In this document: positions 1 through 5,610 of the stretch, piece after piece
Numbering within the stretch: position 1 is the stretch's first letter
How the letters are laid out: each line of letters opens with the position of its first letter
DNA from: Halovenus sp.
GTDB lineage: Archaea; Halobacteriota; Halobacteria; Halobacteriales; Haloarculaceae
Length of the DNA stretch: 5,610 bases
Direction: 5' to 3'
Assembly (NCBI GenBank): GCA_028275145.1
Contig: JAQCNG010000062.1
Coordinates: forward strand, 1 to 5,610
Notes under the pieces: generated by a model
Seen by the model: only the letters and a program-made list of their open reading frames with translations
Databases searched by the model: none
Told to the model about the DNA's origin: nothing
Position numbers and translations under genes: made by a program

Positions 1-888
1 TGTCTGGACGCTCGCGTGCTGTTTCGCCGAGAGGTCACCCGTCGTCACGAACAGTTCACCGATCGCGTCGGGCACCGTCGAGAGCCCCTCGACGCCGTCG
101 AAGCCGTTCTCGGCCATCTGTCTCTTTGCCTCCTCTTTGACCGCCTCGACGTCGATACCGTTGTCCTCCAGCACCCGCAGGAAGTAGTCGTCGAACTCCA
201 CCAGCATCTCGTCGCCCTGCACGTCGTCGGAGACGTTCTTGTAGTAGGCGACGTTGTAGATGGGCTCGCAGCCACCTGTCGTATTTCCTAGCATACTGGT
301 CGTGCCGGTCGGGGCGATCGTCGTCGTGTTGTGGTTTCGCATCGGGAACCCGTCGGCCCACTCGTCGGCGTCCTCGCCCGTCTGGCGTTCGAACCACTCG
401 CGGTACTCGGTGGGGGCTGCGTACTTCGAGTCGTCCCACTCCGCGAACACACCGCGCTCGGTGGCGAGGTTGTGGCTGGTCTGCTTCGACTGGTGGTTGA
501 TGTGGATCATCAACTGGCGGGCAATCTCGTTTGCGGTCTCGCTGCCGTACTTCGTGCCGAGCTGGATGTTCAACTGGGCCAGCCCCATTATCCCCAGCCC
601 GATCTTGCGCATCTCCCTGACCGTCTGCTCGATCTCCTCAACCGGGAAATCCGACATCGTGACGACGTTCTCCAGGAAACGGGTCCCCAGTTCGATGCGT
701 CTATCGAACTCCTCGAAGTCGATTGCCGCCTCCAGAAACGCCTCGACAGCCTCGTCCTGTGTCGCGTACTCCTCTGCGTGGCGCTCGGACCAGACCCGCC
801 AGTCCGGCGCGTCCTCCGCAGCGAGTGTCGAGAGGTTGATGTGTCCGAGGTTGCAGGCCTCGTACTCCTCCAAGGGTTGTTCACCGCA
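1..888 (-). other. nrdJ: Reductase C-terminal extein in view, 296 residues, 3' truncated
   Basis: This segment begins CGEQPLEEYEACNLGHINL. The first Cys (886-888) is the predicted thiyl-radical Cys, the Glu at 880-882 the catalytic acid, and the Cys at 853-855, eleven residues on, the partner redox cysteine; an 11-residue spacing is also found between Cys408 and Cys419 in the Lactobacillus leichmannii enzyme. Next come RKIGLGIMGLAQL (typical of the barrel core), RNHNTTTIAPTGTTSMLGN (phosphate-binding loop) and GELFVTTGDLSAKQHASVQT, which resembles the usual family segment before the last barrel strands. The frame is still open at position 1, so the remaining C-terminus and the stop are outside the window. 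Confidence 0.95.
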
Positions 889-3800
889 ATTGTGAACTAT
901 GAGTCCGTTTGCAATGAACGATTGTGTGTCAGGCTCTGTAAGATCGTACACCTGTTCAGTTCCATCGTGCTCGACGGACTCGACCGTCGCCTCGAACCGA
1001 CCAACGTACGGGCCCCGACCGTATTCATCGAGGGTATCACTCAGCTGTTCTTGCTTCTCATCGAGCAAGAATCCAATCTCCTCCTCAAACGCAATCAGAT
1101 GGGTAGAACTGATTGCAAGCTGGTGGCTCGATGTTGTCTCGTACTCCGCCGTTCCGCCGTGACCGTCCGGCAACTGCTTTGTTCCACCGCTCTTCCGGTC
1201 CTGATATATCTGCGACCGGATTCCGAAGTTGGCCAGAAGCCGCTGGACGTTCCGTAGCAGGTCCGGATCTATACTTGTCAGGCGTACCGAGAAGCCCGAT
1301 TCGGGTGTTCCTTCGACATGTCCATCGGCAGTGAACAGCGCCTGCAGGAACCCGCGGGCCATCTCCTCGCTCCCACGAACGACCGCCTCTGGCACCTGGA
1401 GTTTGTCCTTGGCGAGCCCGGCCTGTTCGGCATACTCGTACAGTCGGACGGACCGGATACGCTGTTCGACGGCCTGCGGGCCACGGTAGTTATCACTCCG
1501 GCTGATATCGCTGACGCCCACCTCGTAGTTCGCGTTGCCCAGCGGGTCGCGGACTATCTCGTTTACGTCCTTTGCGAACTGGTCGGAGATTTCGGTGTCC
1601 TCGTCGTAGAAATTCAACACAGCGCGCTCCTCGCCGTTCTTGAGATGACCGTCACCGACGAGCCAGCCGAGCACACGACCTTCCGCCGCAGAGCCGTGCT
1701 GGCCGAACTCGCCTTTCCGGTTCTGGATGTGAACGGTGTCGCCGGCGTCGAGATTCTCTGCCGCCACCCACCCATCGTCGGTCATCACGCGGTGGTCGGC
1801 GGTCAGGCGGAGCTCGTATCCTTCCTTGGTGGTCAGTCTGTGTACCTCCTTCTCGCCGGTTCGGTAGACGCTACTTGCCTCCTTGACCCGCTCCTCGCTG
1901 AGCCGACCGTCGACCACGATGTCGCGTGCGACCCCCTGCTCGTACAGCTCCTCAGCCGTGATGAGTCCGTCCTCGGTGCTGATGAGCGTATCACCGGTCA
2001 CGCAGGGGTTGGTTGCGAGAATCCGGTGGTCCGGGTGCTCGTCGATATCGAACGAGTGCTCGTCGTTGATCCGTTCGAGGTAGACGACACCGGGTTCGCC
2101 GTTCTCGTGGGCGCCCTCGACGATGTGGTTCCACAGTTCCCGGGCGGGCACCGAGAGCACCTCGCCGGCCTCGACGTACTCGCCGAGGCCGAACATCTCG
2201 TAGAGTTCGACAGTCTCCCCGGTGGCGACGTGTGGCTCCTCGGTGCGCGGGTTGGTGAACGTGTACGCCTCGTTGTTTTTGACAGCGTCCATGAACCCGT
2301 CGGTCACGCCGACGGAGATGTTGAAGTTGGAGAGGTGGCCCTCGACGGCGTTGCGCAGGTGCTCGGGCACCCGGCCGTCGTCGTCGATGAGTTCGCGGGC
2401 CTCCTCGAGCGCGTCCGCGAACGAGGTGTGGGTGAAGTCGTCGGGGTCGTTCAGGCGGAGCGTGTTCGCCAGCGAGACGTCCTTGTTTTTCGCGTGGATG
2501 AACTGGATGACGTCGGGATGAGAGACGCGCATCACGCCCATCTGTGCACCGCGACGGGCGCCACCCTGTGCGATAGTCTCACACATCTGGTCATAAGTCC
2601 TCATAAATGTGACAGGACCGCTCGCGATGCCGCCGGTGGAGCCGACGGCGTCGCCGTACGGACGTAATCGCCAGAAGGCATAGCCCATGCCGCCGCCGCT
2701 GTTGTGGGAGACGATTCCGTCGGCGACGTACTCGTGGTTGTCCTCGACGGTGATGTCGTAGACGGTCGCGGGGTCGGATTCGACCACGGCGTCGACTTCC
2801 ACGGTGTACTCGTCGCCGATGACATACGAGTCGCGGGCGGCCACAGATTCGATATTTGAGAGGGCAGTCTCGCGCCGCTCGTCGATGAAGCCGACATCCC
2901 TGAGGAACGCTTTTCGTCCCGTTCCGGTCGTCGGAACCACGCCGAAGTACGGGTGTGCGTCCTCGTCGCGGATGACGGACTTCTTGACAGGGTAGCCGAG
3001 CCCCATCATCAGCGACGCGACATCGTCGATTGCCCGTTCGGAGGAACTGTATAGTTTCGGATACGTCCCGTCGAGCAGTGTCCCATCGGCGGTGAAATAC
3101 CCCCGGAGGAACGATTCGACGACGTTCGCGGGAGCAGCCTTGACGACCTGGGGGACGCGGGCCGACCGTGCGCCGTCGGGCTTACAGTCGAAGTTCGAGT
3201 CCCACCACCGTCTGATCTCGTGGCTGTTGATGGTAACCTCGTAGCAGCCGTCGGCAAACGAAATCGAGGCGGACGTGCCGAACAGTTGTCGGGACAACTG
3301 GTCGATGTACTCGGCGATACTCTCGCGTTTGACGTGGAACCGGACACCATCCTGATGCCACGAACCGTCGCCGACCCAGAGTCCGACGAGTTCCGCGAGA
3401 GTCTCGTCGAGGTGTTCTGGCTGACGGACGGTTTTGGCCGGCTTTCCGTTCGGGTCGAGTTGCTCGCGCGCCCGGAACTGCGACACAGTCGTCGGGTGGA
3501 CACCCAGTTGGTCGGCAACCTCCGAGTCGGTGTGTCCGTCCCGATACAGGTCGAGCGCCGCGCGCTCGTCGAACGAGGTGGCACCGGGATTTCGCCCACC
3601 GTCTCCGTTCGGTGACAGCCCGAGTTCGTGGCTCCGCCGGCGCTGAACTGTGGATTTGCCACAGTCCAGGCGCTCTGCGATCTCGTAATCGCTGAGACCC
3701 TCCCGGTGTAGTTCGCGGATCTCAGCGTTTTCGACGGTTCTGTTCTCGCCCCACCTGCCGCCGCTGGCCACCGACGCGAGTTCCGGGGGGTCCGTCTCCG

Positions 3801-5610
3801 TCTCCCGGAGCCAGCCGAGCGCGTAGTGCATCTCCTGACCGGCCTGAATCTCGTCGAGTCGAGTCCAACTGTCGTCGACCATGAGACGATGGTTCGGTGT
3901 CCCGCGGACAGTGAGACCGTTCGCGAGGCGAACCGTCAGCGTCTCCGCGTCCTCGTACGCGTGTGTCTCCTCGACTGGTCTGTGCTGGAACCCCGAGTCA
4001 GTCTGCTGTACGACACGGTCTCCGACCTCGACCTCGGAGACGGAGACCATCCCTTTGCCCTCGACACGAACGGTGGCGTCCGCTGTGAGACACTGAAACA
4101 CCTGGGCGGCTTCCTTCGCAGTCTGGTGGATGTCGTCGATGTCGTCCTCCGGCGAGTCGACGAAGCAGTTGTGGACGATGAAATCACCGACGACAAACGA
4201 GTGATCGTCCGCAACCTCCATGTCGTAGACTTCGACGGTCTCTGCCTTGTGACGGGCAACGTTCGAAAGACGGGGATTTTCAGCCGTAGAGATATAACAC
4301 TCGGATGTCGGACCACTCGAGATATCCCGTTCCTTTTTGAGTTTGAACACTGCCTCGTACCCGAGTGAGCGCGCCAACAGCGTTGCTTCATAGACGAGAG
4401 TAGGGTTTGCGAGGACGAGCCTGCGTGCGGTTTCGAGCTCTGTTCCATCGCCATCGAGTAGCCCGTCCAGCAAGGCTTGCTGGTATGACTCCCCGGCAGC
4501 ACCAACCCATTCGGGAATCCGTTTCTGGTCGCCCCCAACACCGAGAACCGTAGCGAACAGGTCTGCGACAAACGGGGACGAGAGCCTAATCTGTACCCAC
4601 TGGCCGTGTGAGGACTCGGAAATACTCACCGGAAGATTAAATGTCTGTTTGAGTGAACTTATCAGCCGTTCTCTGAGCTCTGTTTCGTCGGTTCCGACCG
4701 TGAACCGCAGGTCTGATCCGTAGACATCGCCCTCGGCGAGGTAAAGTCCGAACAACCACCCCAGCGTCCTGTCATTGTTAATCTCTGCCGCCGGTTGGTT
4801 GTTCTGCTGGTCGAACTCGGGCGTCCGTGGGTCGTCGGCATTCCGAAGCTTGACCTGTCCCCCATCGACGACCACGTCTTTGTTTTTGTTGAGTCGATCA
4901 GTGTACTGGTCAACTCTGATACGTTCCGGGAACTCCGTGTCACTGGGAAAGACCGGATCCGCCGGATTACCGATTGTATCGGCACGGACCCAGTTTCCGT
5001 CGTCGGTGTATACCTCGTGGTCTGGAGTCAGTTGCGTGTCGAAGGATGATCCTCGGTCGATACCGCGACGCATCTCGACCGTGGATTTTTCTCCGTTCGA
5101 CCAGTGATCGACAACCGGCTTGAATCGTCCTTCGTGAGTGAGTACGTTGTCTCCGGGCTCGATTTGATCCATGCGCTTGAGGCCGTCTCGGGTGTACACC
5201 GGTGCGTGACCGGCGATACACGCCGACAACTGCTGCAACTCGTCGCCCGCGTTCATCAGCGTCGGGCTGTTGTGGCTCACGAACCCCTCGACGACGTACG
5301 TGTTCCGGCGCGGAACCTGCATGTCCTCGACTGCCATCGTTCCGACCGTCGACACGCGCTCGACACGCTCGTAGAACTGGTCACGCGCCGCCAGGTCGGC
5401 CACAGGCGAGCGCCACAGTTCCGGATACTGCTCGGCGTACTGCTCGAAGATACCCTTGCCAATCTCCTGATGATGCTCGGAGTCGGGGTCGATCAGGAAC
5501 TGCGAGAGGTCCCGGTACGCGTCGAGACCGAGGTCAGATTCCTGGAACCACTCGTGGAGACGCTCTCCCTGATTGGGGATTTTGACTGACGTCGCGTTGT
5601 CTGCAACATC
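1..5610 (-). CDS. nrdJ: Intein-containing adenosylcobalamin-dependent (class II) ribonucleotide reductase, internal fragment
   Basis: This frame is open for all 1870 codons and runs off both ends of the window. After removal of four inteins the 569 extein residues read as a ribonucleotide reductase catalytic chain, the cytosolic enzyme that converts ribonucleotides to deoxyribonucleotides by a protein thiyl radical. Visible landmarks in order are SPTLMNAG with LSA-CFV (N-terminal redox Cys), SGGGMGYAF, the GGARRGAQM loop (equivalent of specificity loop 2), NP-CGEQPL (radical Cys and catalytic Glu), CNLGHINL (partner redox Cys), RKIGLGIMGLAQL and the phosphate loop IAPTGTTS. The NPCGEQPL/CNLGxINL and APTGT wording is typical of class II NrdJ enzymes. 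The B12-dependent assignment rests on this family resemblance, because the far N and C termini are outside the window. A class I large subunit is less likely. No start codon or ribosome binding site is in view. Confidence 0.95.
295..318 (-). other. Substrate phosphate-binding loop IAPTGTTS of the reductase
   Basis: The residues IAPTGTTS lie in the reductase extein after intein 4, preceded by RNHNTTT. In class II reductases a TIAPTGTxS-like loop contacts the nucleotide phosphates. It has no intein here, although it is another very conserved stretch of the same gene. Confidence 0.8.
889..2004 (-). mobile_element. Intein 4 (372 aa) with LAGLIDADG homing endonuclease
   Basis: This is a complete intein inserted in the catalytic motif NP|CGEQPL. 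Block A is CVTGDTLISTEDGLITAEE, the classic intein start with Cys1. Block B is LTADHRVMTDDGWVAAENL, with Thr68 and His71. LAGLIDADG motif 1 is VLGWLVGDG (111-119, acid Asp118); motif 2 is LQALFTADG (220-228, acid Asp227), where the usual third-position Gly is Ala. Blocks F/G read QVYDLTEPDTQSFIANGLIVHN-like sequence, with His371 and Asn372 at the end. The +1 nucleophile is Cys (886-888), the predicted thiyl-radical cysteine of the reductase. All recognised splicing and nuclease residues are present. Insertion at this catalytic motif in ribonucleotide reductases is a recurrent intein habit. Confidence 0.97.
1141..1680 (-). other. LAGLIDADG homing endonuclease domain of intein 4 (approximate limits)
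   Basis: Motif 1 VLGWLVGDG is at 1674-1648 and motif 2 LQALFTADG at 1347-1321, roughly 109 residues apart. The catalytic acids are Asp118 and Asp227. The region after motif 2 contains VRLTSIDPDLLRNVQRLL followed by FGIRS, the usual strand-helix pattern of the second LAGLIDADG subdomain. Limits are estimated. Confidence 0.88.
2005..2700 (-). other. nrdJ: Reductase extein, 232 residues (SGGGMGYAF to LATNP)
   Basis: This is the longest reductase segment between inteins. It starts with SGGGMGYAFWRLRPYGDAVG, followed by STGGIASGPVTFMRTYDQM and then ETIAQGGARRGAQMGVMRV. By family knowledge, the GGARRGAQM stretch (2565-2539) corresponds to specificity loop 2, which couples effector binding to substrate choice. 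Then come SHPDVIQFIHAKNKD, SNFNISVGVTDGFMDAV and a long acidic helical region, ending in DHRILATNP just before the active-site Cys. All of this is collinear with class II reductases, with no frameshift or stop. The residue at 2698-2700 is the Ser+1 used by intein 3. Confidence 0.95.
2941..3399 (-). other. LAGLIDADG homing endonuclease domain of intein 3 (approximate limits)
   Basis: Motif LVGLWVGDG is at 3390-3364 and motif LRGYFTADG at 3108-3082. Both eighth-position acids (Asp242, Asp336) are present. The segment between the motifs and the segment after motif 2, with a SSSERAIDDVASLMMGLGYPVK helix-like start, fit the second half-domain of the family. Limits are estimated. Confidence 0.87.
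3445..3720 (-). repeat. Tandem pair of helix-turn-helix modules inside intein 3
   Basis: Two protein modules of about 39 residues repeat at an offset of 54 residues. Module 1 (3720-3604) contains SDYEIAERLDCGKSTVQRRR. Module 2 (about 3558-3445) contains TDSEVADQLGVHPTTVSQFR. Aligned identities include Leu, Arg, Gly, Asp, Glu, Ala, Leu, Thr-Val, Arg and Glu, and both end in Pro-Asn-Gly; I count 14 identical positions of about 39. The pattern xxEhAxxLxhxxTTV is that of resolvase/Hin-like helix-turn-helix DNA-binding segments. The likely job is extra DNA contact for the neighbouring endonuclease; a separate regulatory role is only a possibility. Confidence 0.8.
4093..4167 (-). other. nrdJ: Reductase micro-extein, 25 residues (CFVDSPEDD...AAQVFQ)
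   Basis: These 25 residues lie between intein 2 and intein 3. They begin with CFVDSPEDDIDDI and end with TAKEAAQVFQ. The Cys at 4165-4167 follows LSA in the spliced protein and corresponds to the N-terminal member of the redox cysteine pair (the E. coli NrdA Cys225 position). The acidic DSPEDDIDDI run is typical of a halophilic protein surface. The final Gln occupies the position before SGGG, where many class II enzymes have Lys. Confidence 0.93.
4168..5220 (-). mobile_element. Intein 2 (351 aa) with LAGLIDADG homing endonuclease
   Basis: This is a complete cis-splicing intein inserted in LSA|CFV. Block A starts at Cys1 (CIAGHAPVYTRDG). Block B is LTPDHEVYTDDGNWV with the TxxH pair Thr65/His68. 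Block C/LAGLIDADG motif 1 is LFGLYLAEG (residues 156-164, metal-binding acid Glu163), and motif 2 is LDGLLDGDG (251-259, acid Asp258). Blocks F/G read VEVYDMEVADDHSF...FIVHN, with His350 and Asn351. The +1 residue is Cys (4165-4167), which is the N-terminal redox cysteine of the reductase. The length suits an intein with a standard single-chain LAGLIDADG endonuclease. All residues needed for splicing and DNA cleavage that I can identify are present, so both activities are plausible. Some stretches are noticeably less G+C-rich than the exteins (4621-4680 counts 25 of 60). Confidence 0.96.
4321..4770 (-). other. LAGLIDADG homing endonuclease domain of intein 2 (approximate limits)
   Basis: Two LAGLIDADG helices are visible: LFGLYLAEG at about 4755-4729 and LDGLLDGDG at 4470-4444, about 95 residues apart, as in monomeric two-motif endonucleases. 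The residues at the catalytic eighth position are Glu163 and Asp258. By family knowledge this domain cuts intein-free alleles at the insertion site so that the intein is copied in by repair. Domain limits are estimated from the motifs. Confidence 0.88.
5221..5268 (-). other. nrdJ: Reductase micro-extein, 16 residues (SPTLMNAG...LSA)
   Basis: The 16 residues SPTLMNAGDELQQLSA lie between intein 1 and intein 2. SPTLMNAG followed by LSAC is a hallmark of class II reductases. Counting back from the redox Cys, the first Ser sits at the position of Thr209 in E. coli NrdA, a substrate-binding residue; this equivalence is my alignment by spacing, not a computed one. The segment is only 48 bp long. Confidence 0.93.
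5269..5610 (-). mobile_element. Intein 1, C-terminal 114 residues (5' truncated by the window edge)
   Basis: This is the C-terminal part of an intein whose start lies beyond 5610. The last residues, MQVPRRNTYVVEGFVSHN, form splicing blocks F and G: a beta-strand segment, then the penultimate His (5272-5274) and the terminal Asn (5269-5271) that cyclises to release the C-extein. The next residue is Ser (5266-5268), which would be the +1 nucleophile. The upstream stretch FYERVERVSTVGTMAVEDM fits the strand leading into block F. The first ~70 residues are charged and helix-like (for example IFEQYAEQYPELW); I see no LAGLIDADG motif in them, so whether this intein has an endonuclease cannot be decided here. 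The alternative, that this is ordinary reductase N-terminal sequence, is unlikely because reductases normally have an RFxPN-type sequence before SPTLMNAG, not VEGFVSHN. Confidence 0.85.

Larger units (their letters stand above)
2701..4092 (-). mobile_element. Intein 3 (464 aa) with tandem helix-turn-helix region and LAGLIDADG endonuclease
   Basis: This is a complete intein inserted between AAQVFQ and SGGGMGYAF. Block A begins CLTADATVRVEGKG at Cys1. Block B is GTPNHRLMVDDSW, with Thr65 and His68. Residues 125-163 and about 179-216 form two related helix-turn-helix modules. LAGLIDADG motif 1 is LVGLWVGDG (235-243, acid Asp242) and motif 2 is LRGYFTADG (329-337, acid Asp336). Blocks F/G read TVYDITVEDNHEYVADGIV then SHN, with His463 and Asn464. 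The +1 residue is Ser (2698-2700), so this intein pairs a Cys1 with a Ser+1 nucleophile. It is the longest of the complete inteins here, and the extra length is largely the helix-turn-helix region. Splicing and endonuclease residues look intact. Confidence 0.96.

Noticed and set aside
889..2004. Freestanding homing endonuclease gene instead of an intein
   Set aside because: The frame runs continuously from the reductase NP into Cys1 and out through His-Asn into CGEQPL, without stop or start signals, and splicing blocks A, B, F and G are all present. The same argument applies to inteins 2 and 3.
1318..2667. 449-residue open frame on the plus strand, followed upstream by a 308-residue one at 331-1257
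   Set aside because: Both are antisense to the reductase/intein frame. Their products are low-complexity Val/Leu/Asp-rich sequences typical of the reverse complement of G+C-rich haloarchaeal codons, with no recognisable domain, whereas the minus-strand frame gives reductase and intein motifs throughout.
3009..3662. 217-residue minus-strand open frame in another register, and a similar one at 3936-4571
   Set aside because: They are Ser/Arg/Thr-rich out-of-frame translations of intein 3 and intein 2. The in-frame reading carries the helix-turn-helix, LAGLIDADG and splicing blocks.
4090..5220. Treating 5220-2701 as one giant intein from SA|C to HN|SGGG
   Set aside because: The segment 4167-4093 matches the reductase sequence expected after SAC (CFVDSP...) and is preceded by a full block F/G (FIVHN) and followed by a new block A (CLTADATV), so two inteins separated by a 25-residue extein is the right reading.
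1..5610. Split (trans-splicing) inteins or programmed frameshift
   Set aside because: The whole frame is continuous, with no stop and no register change at any intein.
1..5610. CRISPR array, tRNA/rRNA, promoter, terminator or insertion-sequence ends
   Set aside because: I saw no regularly spaced direct repeats, no tRNA-like folds and no terminal inverted repeats; the window is coding from edge to edge, so TATA-like or T-rich runs such as the one near 4880 are better explained as coding sequence.

Overview
The window is one uninterrupted minus-strand reading frame. In the frame whose codons start at positions divisible by 3 and run from 5610 down to 1, I translated all 1870 codons and met no stop. 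It is an internal piece of a ribonucleotide reductase catalytic-subunit gene (adenosylcobalamin-dependent class II type, nrdJ). Its start codon lies beyond 5610 and its stop lies beyond position 1. High G+C in the host-type coding parts, strong Asp/Glu enrichment and the enzyme type point to a halophilic archaeon (class Halobacteria). That taxonomic call is an inference.

The reductase is interrupted by four inteins. In the direction of transcription: (1) the C-terminal 114 residues of intein 1 (5610-5269); (2) a 16-residue extein (5268-5221); (3) complete intein 2, 351 aa (5220-4168); (4) a 25-residue extein (4167-4093); (5) complete intein 3, 464 aa (4092-2701); (6) a 232-residue extein (2700-2005); (7) complete intein 4, 372 aa (2004-889); (8) the final 296-residue extein in view (888-1). 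Inteins account for 1301 of the 1870 codons and exteins for 569.

Every junction is clear: each intein ends in His-Asn before a Ser or Cys, and each complete intein starts with Cys. Joining the exteins restores textbook class II reductase motifs: SPTLMNAG...LSA-CFV, then SGGGMGYAF, then NP-CGEQPL...CNLGHINL, then IAPTGTTS. The three complete inteins each carry a two-motif LAGLIDADG homing endonuclease with both metal-binding acids present. Intein 3 also holds two tandem helix-turn-helix modules between its splicing block B and its endonuclease.

The four insertion points crowd the substrate and radical site. The first extein residue after intein 2 is the N-terminal redox cysteine, and the one after intein 4 is the predicted thiyl-radical cysteine. 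No active reductase can therefore form until all four inteins have been removed. There are no RNA genes, promoters, terminators, CRISPR arrays or separate insertion sequences that I can support; the long plus-strand open frames are antisense shadows of this gene.
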